Assembly (NCBI GenBank): GCA_032207245.1
Contig: CM063502.1
Location: forward strand, 70,974,116 to 71,038,115
DNA length: 64,000 nucleotides
Direction: 5' to 3'
DNA from: Pardosa pseudoannulata
Lineage: Eukaryota; Arthropoda; Arachnida; Araneae; Lycosidae
Both the position numbers and the translations under genes were made by a program. Shown piece by piece: positions 37,372-54,193 of the stretch; within the stretch, counting starts at the first letter, position 1, and every line of letters starts with the position of its first letter. Below the pieces are notes generated by a model, which saw only the letters and a program-made list of their open reading frames with translations, did not search any database and was not told the DNA's origin.

Positions 37372-37429
37372 CAAATCATACCTTGATCCATTTGTTTCCC
37401 TTTTTATGGGGTTGTATGGGAGCACTAAG
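37372..37429 (+). CDS. Internal exon candidate with strong splice sites
   Basis: AATTCTCTCAACAG (acceptor) and ACTAAG|GTAAGTATT (near-consensus donor) bound a 58-nt segment. After one base completing a codon it is open for 19 codons, KSYLDPFVSLFMGLYGSTK, ending in phase 0. The donor is the best I noticed in the window. The next in-phase candidate is the terminal exon at 57484. No protein family is recognised; a pseudo-exon in AT-rich intronic DNA is the alternative. Confidence 0.33.
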
Positions 37430-43114
<5,685 letters not shown>

Positions 43115-43878
43115 ATATACATATATACACTGAAGTTTCCTTATAGTGCTCCATATAATGTGACCAATGTCAGTGTCCATCTTGATGGTTTCGTTATTGC
43201 CCTGTTCAAGTTACCTCTCTCTGTGTTTAACAAGGTTAATGAAGTATTCTTTCCCTTTTTCACAGCTTTTTTATTTAAGGATATTTTTATATTAAATATT
43301 CTTTTTCATGTTTATCGCTATAATCCATTTAGCGCTATAGGTGGGATGAAATAAAATGGCAATACTTTATGGTTTCATAACAGTGTTTAAGGATAACTAT
43401 CATACAATTATATGATTGTGAATTTATCATTAGTTTTTGCTTAATACGGTATATAGACTTTTATCTAGTCTGATTTCAGATTACTCTGATTTGCATTTAA
43501 GCTACATAGTACTTCATGGTACTTAATTGGTGGTTTTCAGTAATAAATCGTCGTAAAAAGAGACCAGATTAATGCTTAACTAAGAATACTAATTTTTAAT
43601 CAAATTTTCAGCATTTTCATTAATTTTATTACATGTTTGCTCTCACCTAGTTAATGCCTCTTACTATTAGCAATTTAATTTTATTTGGCAGGATTTTTTC
43701 TCTACGAATATCCTAGCTATTCATTAATAAACAAAAATATAATATTTTAAACCAAATAGGAAATTGTATAAAAGTAAGTTAAATATACATGACAGAAATT
43801 TCTTCTGATTAGATAAAAAACAATAGCAAAATGAATTTTAAAGTGTGAATATTTGTTTCTCTTTGTAATGTCTTAGAG
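43115..43878. other. AT-rich stretch, nothing recognised
   Basis: A 64-codon hydrophobic + frame (43160-43354) is present but unsupported. No repeats or RNA genes noticed. Confidence 0.5.
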
Positions 43879-44235
43879 TAAATACATTGAAAACAATACA
43901 CTTCTGCTTCAGTCCTCCGATTCTTACGTTTGAGGAATGATCAACCGGAAGGAAACTTTTGCATTTCGATTAGGATTCCCCTATGTCCTCTGAGTATATG
44001 ATTTTCATTCTTATGCATGACATTCTTAACTGCCTTATATTCTGTCATTCCCCAAAAACACTGCGCTAGGATAATCTTTATTCACATTTGATTGCCTTTA
44101 TCAACAGAATCTCACGAATTTTGAAATCAAATAATTTGCATGTTCATCGTTTCTTTCTTTTGATGTTATACAGTATCAAGAGAAAAGATTCACATCCACT
44201 CGAAATCATTATTTGTATGTAAAGAGTACGAATCA
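43879..44235 (+). repeat. Dispersed duplication, copy A (partner 46746-47110)
   Basis: Shares with 46746-47110 the ordered blocks AAAT(A/T)CATTGAAAA, CATTTCGAT(T/A)AGGAT, TTCTTAACTGC, TGATTGCCTTTATCAAC, GATCTCACG/AATCTCACG, GAAATCAAATAATTTGCATG and TGTAAAGAGTA. The copies are in the same orientation, about 2.87 kb apart, with many indels. No coding capacity or terminal repeats were found, so it could be an old unclassified transposon or a segmental duplication. Confidence 0.8.
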
Positions 44236-44868
44236 TAATAAAATATATTCTTTATATTATTATAAAATTCATTTTAAAGTTTATAATTAATACATCAAGT
44301 CATCACAAATCTGAGTTCTACATCAATTTAATTTGATTAGAAATCACTCAGCCTTATTTATAACCGTCGAGTTTTTATCTATGCTTATATAAGCGTATTT
44401 GAAACTTTTTCAGATGAAGCTTCAGAAGTAAATAGTAATGAATACTATTTAGTTAGTATCAATATTCCACGGAATCTAAATTACTTGAGTAAGAAAAAGA
44501 AAATAATATTAAAACTTTTTGAACAGAATTACGTTAATAAAGGCATCAATATATTATTTGATAGAATTGTATCATACGGTGAGTACACTATTATGCAAAT
44601 TTGTATCATTTACATCTTTAATATTCTGCTCAGTAACTGTAATAATGCTTAATTTGCATTCTCTATTAACAAATAAACGGAGACAGAAGGTTTCAGATGA
44701 GTGCAGCATGTTTTAGCATGGTATATTTTGTACAGTTTGTAACTGTACTTGCAGTTACATTATTTTGAGAAAACGTTTTAAAATATAATAGTCTTCTAAC
44801 TTTTATTGCATTTTGCAGTGGGGAATTTTCTGTAATTATCCATTTCCGATAGAAAAATACAAAACAAT

Positions 44869-45042
44869 TCCCGAATGGGAAGGGCACTGCTCTTAGGTAC
44901 CGGAGTTCGTGGTTTTCAATCTATCAACAGGCATGGATGCTTGTAGGTGTGGAATAGGCTTTAAGCAGTGGTCTCCAGTCTTATTAGCCCGGTTGTTACA
45001 AAAATTATATCATAACGCTTCAGACCAAACCAACCAAAAAAA
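44869..45042 (+). mobile_element. tRNA-derived SINE, copy with degraded B box
   Basis: CCGAATGGGAAGGGCACTGC (A-box head) leads into a decayed B box (GGTTTTCAATC), then GGCATGGATGCTTGTAGG, GGTCTCCAGTCTTATTAGCC and CAGACCAAACCAACC with an A-rich end. Same family and orientation as 49551. Confidence 0.8.
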
Positions 45043-45964
45043 AGGAATATTAGTGTCTTATTTACAGAGTATATTTACTGAGTAAAATTTACTGTAATAA
45101 AATATTTTCTATTGTGTACTTTACAAAGTGAATTGTACTTTTTTCACAATAGACTTTCTTGCTGAAGTACGTACTTTGAAAACCATTCAGACATCTATTT
45201 CATTTGTATTTTAAGTATTTTTCAATCGTAAATGAAATTTTGTTTTCCTAATTTATGTTTACAAAATTATTATAATTAATGCCTAAACATGTTATTAGTG
45301 CTTCATTATTTGATATACATACATTAGCTTCTTCCTGCATATAGCATTTGATTGAGTAGCTGCTATGTTAAATTTTTTATAATTAACACATTGTATGCTT
45401 GACACGTACTAGTACTTTTTCTGACGATTGATACTTGAGCAAGGATCACGTATTTGTTCGGGTTAGAGTAACAACATGGTTTGTTTGTGGGTAGAAAAAT
45501 AATGGTATATACAGGATAACTAGGCCGAAAGTTCTTGTCTACTACATAGATTCTGGAAAAATTTAGACAAATAAAAACCAGTACTTACAATAATTGAAAC
45601 TATGAAAAATTAAAAGTATATTCTACAATTTCTATTTGATATTTCATATTTACGATACTATTATAAATTTATCCCCTAAAAAATATATTTTTTGTTTACA
45701 AAAATCCTATGATTGTTATTTATATATTTCTATTTATATATTTGCTTATATATTTCAATATAAAATACGAAAAGTTGGTTAAAAAAGTAAATAATTTTCG
45801 ATCTATTAAAATTTAACTTAATAGCTAAATTTAAGAGCAAAACGTCAGCTCCAGGTACAATTCCGCTGCGAAATGTACCAGGACACAACGTGTAACAAAG
45901 ACTAAAATTCCCTGAATGCAGTAGTTTTCCAATAAATGTACAAGTTATTAATTTGGTTTTAATG
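45043..45964. other. AT-rich stretch, nothing recognised
   Basis: No supported feature between the two flanking SINE copies. Confidence 0.5.
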
Positions 45965-46110
45965 TGATACGTATTCTCAGAATTTTTGTTTCATGAGCTC
46001 TAACGGCATCAGGATCTACTACTTAAAGTCATTTCCAACAGGCTACGAACAACCATTTCAACTGTGGTATTCGAACCCCCAATTCCCAACTCACTCGTCC
46101 ATCGTTGTTT
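45965..46110 (-). mobile_element. tRNA-derived SINE, minus strand, shortened
   Basis: Read on the minus strand: GATGGACGAGTGAGTTGGGA (A-box-like), then GGGGGTTCGAATACCAC (B box, plus coordinates about 46064-46080), AATGGTTGTTCGTAGC, TTGGAAATGACTTTAAG and GTAGATCCTGATGCCGTTAG. The block order follows the family consensus. The segment between A and B boxes is shorter than in the full copies, so the head has an internal deletion. The 3' end is poorly defined. Confidence 0.65.
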
Positions 46111-46745
46111 CTTAAGAGACAGACTAATCGCTTTATAATACAATGTTTTTACGCTGTGATGTTCATACTACAGCATAATACTACTTTCAGTCCATTTCTT
46201 TTGGGAAAAATATTAAACAGTTTTCTTTTCAGGTTTATTGCATTTTAGATAGTTCATTTTTCTACAATTATTTCGTTTCCAATAAAAAATAAAATGAAAT
46301 TTAAAAATCATTTTTAGAGTAAATGAAATTTATATTATATATTTTACATTATAAATATTACTATGCAGATGAGTGTTTCACGTAGTAATTTCTTGCTGAA
46401 GTAATTCTTGTAGAATGTCCAAGTTTTTACCGCCATCGTACTTATTTTAACTCTCATTCCCTATCTCTAAATTCATTGCTTCATAATCCACCTCATTTGA
46501 ATCTTATTAATTTTTTAAAAGATATTAGTTTTATGCTTATATTTAAGGTCATCAACTCATCGCTTTTTATTTATACAACCTTATTGCATGTTTTTATGTT
46601 TGCTTTTATCCTCTGACATTCTTTTATTCCTGCTGTTTTAACTCGTTGTTTATAGTATTGGTTTAAATTTTAACTATTTGTATGGCACAATATATTCCAA
46701 GAAAATTCAGTGCCAATAAAATTCATAAAACCAACCAATCTTACA

Positions 46746-47110
46746 GTAAATTCATTGAAAATGATCCAGTGTTGTTTCAGACATCAGATTCATATATTTA
46801 TGTAATTTTCAGCCATGAAAAATTTTCTTCATTTCGATAAGGATGAACATACTTCAATAAATATAAATTCTTCATTTTTAGGCATGTTTTTCTTAACTGC
46901 ATTATTTTCCGTCACTCTGCAAAAATACTGCAAGAGGGTACTATTTTTCCCATCTGATTGCCTTTATCAACGGGATCTCACGTTCTTTGAAATCAAATAA
47001 TTTGCATGCTTAAAATCGTTCCTTTCTTTTCGTGTAGTACAATATAAAGAGGGAAAAACATCTCTATTCGACATCATTAGTTCTGTGTAAAGAGTAAGAA
47101 TCTTCTTGAA
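46746..47110 (+). repeat. Dispersed duplication, copy B (partner 43879-44235)
   Basis: Second copy of the block described at 43879-44235. The 61-codon + frame inside it (46815-47000) is interrupted in the partner copy, so it is unlikely to be coding. Confidence 0.8.
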
Positions 47111-48667
47111 ACGTAATATAAATTAATCTAATTTTTACTTTAAAATATGCAGAGATCATTGCATTCAGTAAATCTAATTTCTTTATCTATACATTTTCAT
47201 TGGACACTAATATATCATACTAGCATAAAACACGTCATATGACGGTATTAGTAAATTTTTTAATTTTTCAGAGTTGTAGAGTACCCTATGAGGTAGGTAA
47301 AAAAATTGTTTGTTTTTTGAATGAGGGTTATCTGGTACACGCTCAATAGTTTGTTTATCTTCATACTCCTTTAAAGTCTCCCGATACTGGAATTGCATTT
47401 AGAATCACGTTCAATTTATTTAGTCAAACCTTGTGGTTATGTATAAAAAACAAACACACCAACGAAAAAACTTTTTAATTTTCAAAGATATATAACTTAA
47501 ATGCTAGATATTTGTTAGTTCGTGAAATAAAATCCTAGACTTTTATGAAAATAATTTGTTGTTAATACCGGCGATAAAATTTTTATTACATAAAATAATC
47601 GATGATTAAATTTGAAGTTATAACATATGTATCTAATCTATTAACCAGGACCTATTAACCATTGAAATAGGGCTTGAAATGATGGCATTAAACGCTCGAA
47701 AAGGAAGAAAGGGGTGGATTTCGAATGTTTTAAAGACTTGTTTTGAATTTTGCTAATCCTAACTCATCAAGAATCCAATATAGATGCCCTTATCCATTCC
47801 AGACGGAACCACTTCACACATTCGAAGACAGACAGATAACTTACGCTATTATTATATAGTGGATTTACAACAGTGGATTTTTTAAGCACTTAATTAATAT
47901 TACATGCGTGTATTTGAAACATGATGTGCAGTTTTTAGTACAGAAACAATGAACATTTATTTAATTTATATCTGTATGCATCAGATACAAAATTTATGAA
48001 CTAACATTTAACTATGCTAGGTACAACGTAAGATGTCAGTTTATTATAAAAAGTGTCCATCATTACAGTTACAAAACGCATGTCAGAAGCATAATTAAGA
48101 AAAGTATGATATATGTTGTACGATGTAATATTTTAGTAGGACAAGGATTTACAACATTAGTTTACTAGTAGATAAATTAGAAAATAATTAAAAAAAATAT
48201 TTTAAACTATATGAATATTAGGAATGATTAAACCTTTTTTAATTTTATGAGTTTATATTATACGGTGTCTATGTCTTTACACACACCTTTCTGAAATACC
48301 CTTGCCCCATTTGGTTGCGTATCTACAATGTTGTATTATTTTTAGTTTTTATAATAAAATAGCCTATATTATAGGCCACTATGAGTTTTTCGTGTTTTCC
48401 TCATGTGTAACAACAATTTGTGCTCGCTACTCATACATATCCGAAGCTGCAACATTTCTCCCTAAAATAGCTGTAAGAAGATTTTTACTTATTAATATAG
48501 TTTTTTATTTTTTATAATTTATTTCTTTGATTTAATAATTTATTCATATTGCATATTAAAACTTATGAGATATTTCAGAAAGTATGGATTTTATCTGTAT
48601 TTAATTATTCTAAACGCATATTACAGACATTTATTTACAATAGTGTATTTTTCGATCTTCCACATTG
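47111..48667. other. AT-rich stretch, nothing recognised
   Basis: Frames at 47207-47398 (-) and 48302-48517 (+) have no recognisable domains. No repeats or RNA genes noticed. Confidence 0.5.
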
Positions 48668-48892
48668 TTTCACCTGCCGGTGTGTCATGCATTAGAAATA
48701 TTTATATTATTCATTGTGCTCTCTTCTTTTCTTAATATTTGAAAAAATTGTAATAATTTCTTCATCGAGAGAAGAACATGTTTCACCTTCCGGTGTCTCA
48801 TGCATTAAAAACTTTTATATTATTCACTGTGCTCTCTTCCTTTTCTTAATATTTGAGAAATTTGTAATAATTTCTTAATCGAGAGAAGAACA
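48668..48892 (+). repeat. Tandem duplication, 113-bp unit, two copies
   Basis: TTTCACCT(G/T)CCGGTGT starts both copies at 48668 and 48781, and both end with TCGAGAGAAGAACA. About nine in ten positions agree, with substitutions and a small length difference. Each unit contains the palindromic CACCTGCCGGTG-type element at its start. A simple local duplication. Confidence 0.92.
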
Positions 48893-49545
48893 GCCTAACA
48901 AATTCCGTACAAAATTTTTAATTTCCTTTAAAGGGTTGCATTTCAACTTAGAAGTCTCTACTTTACTATTGTTTCTCGGAAGATTTAAAGATGTAACTAA
49001 TTGGCAACCTAATGCTTTGTAAGCTCGTTGCTGAACCCCAGGATGAAATCAAAAGCATCGTAAGTATTTTAAATTGATTCTTGGTAATGGCTATTTGCAG
49101 GTTTGGTTTAGAATATACAGTGAACCTATTTATTATAGAAAATTAATAATAAGCATACTTTATTATTAGCAATAAAATTTCTGCATTTTAGTGAAATACA
49201 AACAAAAAATAATTTAAAGCATTTGACTTATTTTTATGTATTATTTAACCTATTAATGCCTGTCTTTTCGTTTTAGATACAGCTAAACCCTAATTTATAG
49301 AATTTTTGTATCCTTGAAACGAGTTTTCTTGTCATCAAATCAAGACTAAGATTCTAGAAACAATCAAACAAATTTTCAATTTTCTGTTATTAGTTTAAAT
49401 TTTTCATGTAGATCGACATTTTGGGATTTTTTTTTATCCTTCATCATAAATTTACTATTGCCTAGGCACAATGACTGAAGCCAAGTCAAATAGTTTTATA
49501 GTTTCCTGATTTTCCCTTTACAGTGTTATGTTTACATATCATACG
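48893..49545. other. AT-rich stretch, nothing recognised
   Basis: No gene, repeat or RNA feature recognised before the SINE. Confidence 0.5.
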
Positions 49546-49718
49546 GAACAATGGCCGAATGGTAGAGTGCTGCTCTTCGGAACCGAAGTTCCCGGGTTCG
49601 AGTCCCGCTTCTGGCATGGATGTTTGTAGCAGTTCGGAATCGTCTCTAAACTGTAGGTCCCGGTCTCATTAGCCTTTGTGTGCAAAACAGTAGACCGTAG
49701 CTCTCGAAACCAAACCAT
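49546..49718 (+). mobile_element. tRNA-derived SINE, best-preserved copy
   Basis: The head has A box TGGCCGAATGG (49552-49562) and a perfect B box GGTTCGAGTCC (49595-49605), the two parts of the internal RNA polymerase III promoter. The anticodon arm is replaced by a stable CTTCGG-AA-CCGAAG hairpin. The body follows with GGCATGGATGTTTGTAGCAG, GTAGGTCCCGGTCTCATTAG, GTAGACCGTAGCTCTCGAAA and a CCAAACC end. It lacks a proper acceptor stem, so it is a SINE and not a tRNA gene. Related copies lie at 16490, 32180, 44869, 45965 (-), 51425 (-) and in the 30-kb tandem array. Confidence 0.9.
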
Positions 49719-51193
49719 ATAATACGAAATAAACCTATCATCGCGAAGTTTTACATTATTTATAAATGTAATCCTATGCTGCTTCATCTGAAAGCTGATG
49801 ACTAATGAGGACAACTCTGTCATATTCAAAGTTAACTTAATTTCACATTTGCTTTACTCTGAACTACAAAGAATTGGTCATTAACAAGGTTAAAATATTG
49901 CGTCCAGAATGCCAGTTAAAATTTATTATGGTCTAAAAATATTAAAATATGTAATACAAACAAAATATTCATAAAAACGGAAATATTGACTCTTAATCTC
50001 GATGTAAAAACATGAAATAACATTTAGAATGTTAACAAAAGTATTGTTTGGACAATAAAAATTTAATTTTATAGGAAGAACCTGTTGCTTCGATAGTGAG
50101 CAGTACAATAACCGAAACTAAGCCAAACAGTTTTATAAAAACTGTTTTGTATTAACAATAAACACGGTGTTAAATATTTTAAAGTTATTATTATTTATAA
50201 AGGTTTAAATGAAGTTGAAAATGCTACTAATTCATTGCTGCCCAGACATCACACCGATTTCTATTAGACCTCTATAATGAGCACATATTCTCTCCATGTG
50301 TAAATCACGATTTTTCACTGAGTAAACTATATAAGTGACAGAAAAGTCCCCACCTACAGAAATTTCTTAGATTTAAATTCTTCAATATTAAGAAATTTGG
50401 AGACTATCTGTGTGCATGTGTGTAATCAGGATAACTAAAAACATAGACATAAACACAATTCTTTGCAATGTGCCTATTTGCTCTTATTACACAATGGTTA
50501 TGACGCCGGATATGTTATTAACTATATTACACCATACTGTATTTCACTGAAAAGCTAAATACATACTGTGCTTTTTTAATAGTATGTTAAATTACTAATG
50601 ATTTACCTATTACATAATTATACTGTGGTTAATTACCAATTAGTCTTGCGAAACAAAATGTCACAAAATGTTACTCGAAATGTGAATTCATAAAATATTT
50701 CTCAAATAAATTTAAATTATTGAATTGAGAGAAAAACAATTAACTGTACAAGGAAAATACTGAGTGGATTATTGTGAAATAATTCAGGAATGAATGATTA
50801 ATTATGGATGACAACCTTGTTCACAAGTCGAAAGTAAAGAAATGATGCAAAAAGATTGACTATATATAAAGTTATTTCTTTTAAACAATATTTTTACAAA
50901 TCTAGCTATAAAAATTTTTAATGCCTGAATTACAAATAAAAATGGCAAGCTAAGACAGAGATGGCTTTGAATCAATTTACTCTAAAAGTGTTACATAAGC
51001 TGTTCAATAATATTTTATTCAGCTTTTCCGGAATAATGATATTAAATGCGTGTACTTTTGTTCTGTTTAAGCTGCTATTTCTGGAAGTTTTTGTTTTATA
51101 TGATTTTCTAAGTACAGTTTAAATCTTTATTATTTACAGGCTAGTCAATTTTAAAATTTTCTCTATGTCCTCCTTTCCTTTAAACTTGTATTG
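49719..51193. other. AT-rich stretch, nothing recognised
   Basis: The minus 96-codon frame at 49539-49829 is largely the SINE read backwards. Nothing else is recognised up to the hairpin at 51194. Confidence 0.5.
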
Positions 51194-51255
51194 ATGATAT
51201 TCCTGTTAAATAGCATTATGACTGTACGCATAATGCCATTTAACAGGAATATTAT
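51194..51255. ncRNA. Near-perfect hairpin, 24-nt arms, 8-nt loop
   Basis: The left arm 51197-51220 (ATATTCCTGTTAAATAGCAT plus TATG) is the inverse of the right arm 51229-51252 with one mismatch (23 of 24), around the loop ACTGTACG. A G-U wobble and two further pairs extend the stem to about 27 bp. As RNA it would be a stable stem-loop of roughly 62 nt on either strand. It could be a small hairpin RNA, a snapback transposon remnant or a replication-generated palindrome. Pre-miRNAs usually have more bulges and a longer lower stem, so miRNA status is only a possibility. Confidence 0.45.
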
Positions 51256-51424
51256 ATTATTTCTATTCGCAGGACAGAAGGTAAGATCCTCTTCCTGATT
51301 TTCTGGAAACTATTGCTTTAAAAACTAGAAATAGTTCTTTTGCCCATCGCGGTGACTACTGAGTTGACCGGTTTTTGCACCTAATGTACAGCATGTAGGC
51401 TTATCAGTACGCTCGTTTCGTTTG

Positions 51425-51480
51425 ATTTAGTTTGGAGAGCTACAATCTATTATTTTGCTCACGAGAGCTAATCAGTACTT
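51425..51480 (-). mobile_element. SINE 3' fragment, minus strand
   Basis: The minus strand reads TTAGCTCTCGTGAGCAAAAT, then AGATTGTAGCTCTCCAAACT, matching the tail (CTCATTAGC...GTAGACCGTAGCTCTCCAAACC) of the tRNA-derived SINE. The head is missing. Confidence 0.7.
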
Positions 51481-51816
51481 CGTATTTTATTATTCTTTAT
51501 TTCTTAAAAACATTTTGCATTTTGCGTTATAGTGTAATAAAATATATAAGTTAAAAAATCCTTAACCACTGAAAAGATTTGAAAATTTTAAATGACCTAG
51601 ATAATAATAGCATAAATGATGTTCATTAAGAAAGAAAAGTTATATTATGATAATGTTTATAGTTCAAATCTACACAGATCGTTTAATGTTTATTTGATTA
51701 AATATTCATTGAAAAATAATTTTGCATAAATATTTGTCATCCATTGCTATTACGGGAACATAACCGACAAATGACTATACTACGGTTAATAAAATATTCA
51801 TGTGCATGAATAAGAA

Positions 51817-52242
51817 ATGTGTTAGGCCATTCTGTCATGCATAGTATTATTTCAATGTCGCCTCCTAAGAAAAGGGAGTCTGCATCCCTCAAAGACCTCC
51901 CCCTTAAAAAACCAAAATCATGAAATCTACGGTATTGCATTTGATAATTCAAATAAAATTGTATCCTTATTCATTTTATTTATAGAATAAAATTAATTTT
52001 TTAATATTTTTTTTAATTTTTATAAATAAAAATTTCAATTTCAAAATTTTCTTATCGTTATTTTAATTTTTAAATTTTTTTTTAGATTATCTTATAAATT
52101 TGATTATATATATAATAAAATAATTTTTTAACTTTTACTTAATTTTATATATCCTTTAAAAACTTTCAAATTTTGGGGAGGAGGCTAAATATATTAGGAG
52201 ACGCCACCCAAAATTAGATTCTGGTTAAGGCCCTGTCTGGGA
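51817..52242. mobile_element. Possible MITE with imperfect inverted ends
   Basis: The right end, on the minus strand, starts near CAGACAGGGCCTTAACCAG and continues to GGGTGGCGTCTCCTAATA. The left end has TTAGGCCATTCTGTC and AATGTCGCCTCCTAAG in matching order. The interior is extremely AT-rich (about 51960-52160). Terminal match is imperfect and I cannot define a target duplication, so this is tentative. Confidence 0.3.
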
Positions 52243-52844
52243 ATGCAAAATATACTCTATTACAGTTGTGAAGTATTCGTTTGTTCATATATAACCCTGA
52301 TTTTACCACCCAAAATATTAAAAGAATCTTATCTTAAAAACAGCCCTTTACTTTTTAAGCTGCAAATCTTTACGTTATATTGTGCATGGATATCTAAATA
52401 TAAAGAAAAATATTTTGGCACTTATTATAAAACTAGGTATTCAATTCTTAAAAAGAGTTCTTTTATAATTACGCACGAAAGAGGTCGTAGAAAACCATAA
52501 ATTTTATTTAAAGCAATCAAAAGTTTCCAGAAAACAGTAAAAGGTAATTTCAGTCAGCTTGGGAATGATAACTGCATTTAAGAAATTTTGACGCATAGGA
52601 AGTTAAATTGGCACTTGAAAGGTTTTAAAAGGAAAGATAATTTTGAAATATCCTTTCCTTTTTATTATGGTATAATTGTTATCTCTAGCTCAATTTTATA
52701 CTTTATACATATTCGAAAAATTACATTTTCAAACAAATTGTCTTAGTGCTGGCAGAAAACATCTCTTGTATTATTCGGCTATATTCTAAAATAATGGAAA
52801 TTATAAAAGAGCTCTTTAACTGCGAAGTTTTCTAAATTAACTAG
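52243..52844. other. AT-rich stretch, nothing recognised
   Basis: The 85-codon + frame (52243-52500) lacks known motifs; it starts immediately after the tentative MITE and is unsupported. Confidence 0.45.
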
Positions 52845-53022
52845 CAAAAGCGCACAATAAGCTGGAAATTTCAAAGCGTGGAGCTCTCTCCTTGAAAGGG
52901 GTCCTCGCCACTTATTCAAAGGAGTTCGAAACTCGCCGGCAGTTTAATCAGAGGCATGATTTCCTCACAAACGAGAACGAATTTATCGTTGTCGACCAAT
53001 CTGCCTTTCATTTTATTTGATA
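52845..53022 (+). CDS. Unidentified open patch of protein-like composition
   Basis: After a possible acceptor (TTTTCTAAATTAACTAG) a frame stays open for about 58 codons to TGA at 53018-53023. It includes LSLKGVLATYSKEFETRRQF and NENEFIVVDQSAF, with balanced amino-acid use and local GC well above the surroundings. The opposite strand also carries an open frame here (about 45 codons, including GRLVDNDKFVLVCEEIMPLI), so strand cannot be fixed. No start codon is implied. Candidates are an exon, a gene remnant or a conserved non-coding element. Confidence 0.25.
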
Positions 53023-53598
53023 GGCGAAGTATAAGTGAGGGAACGACGGTCTATGTTTAACAATATAATGGAAGCTCATATTTTCTGAAAGATTTGTAGC
53101 AAACTCTCAATACAGATTCTATTCCGGGGCCTTTTCGCAAAATACCTCTCCTCCTATTTTAGTCCACAAAATGCTTTGAAGCATATATATTTCTTCTAAT
53201 CTCGACCCTCCTCCCTGAATTGAATGCCACTGCAAGTTCGAAACTTGTAAATTTATTAGAGTTTTTTGAACCCTCATATGGTACAGTTTTAAATTTTCAA
53301 GTAAATTATGAGTAAAGTAATCACGTTACAGGTATTATTCGGAAATAAGGATTTGGAAATCCATATATAAAATTTTCTCAATATGTACTCTCTAAAAAGA
53401 AATTATCATTCATGAGTAATTTAAAAAATAACCGATGAAAGTCTATGATAAATCTGTCATTTATAAAAAAATTCATATACACTGTTGATAACTTACAATA
53501 ATGATGAAAATTATAAAAAGTTTCGTTTTAAATCAGTAAAGAATTAATCTGATTCTAATTATTAAAGAGTAATTCCGTGGGTTGTTTGATGGACGTCA
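53023..53598. other. Non-coding stretch, GC-richer in first half
   Basis: GC-richer sequence continues to about 53250 (CCGGGGCCTTTTCGC, CTCGACCCTCCTCCC), then becomes AT-rich. No feature identified. Confidence 0.45.
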
Positions 53599-53816
<218 letters not shown>

Positions 53817-54193
53817 ATGATATAAGCCAAAGAATTAATTTTTTACTCATATTTATAAAACAAATGACTACGTTGCTTCTTAAAATACGTCATCTACAAT
53901 AACGCAGTAAAATATTCACAAACCTCATTTAATAAAAAATGAACACATTCTCGGCATTGTTAGAACGCTATTACCTTCTATTTGAACATCTCTAAAATAT
54001 GTATATTTCTGATTTAGGGGGTGGTAGAAGTAATGAGAGTAAAGAAAAAGGGGTTGAAGTTCAGAATTTTGTATAAATAAGCTGTTCTAAACAGCCTCAT
54101 ACAGTTATGTACAGAATATTAGTGCACAGTCAACACCAAATATTTACCGCATACTCAAAATATTGTTTCTTAACAAATGCATTATCTTATATA

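Noticed and set aside
49551..49620. A possible tRNA gene (A and B boxes present)
   Set aside because: No acceptor stem and no normal anticodon arm; the sequence continues into a SINE body found at several other sites.
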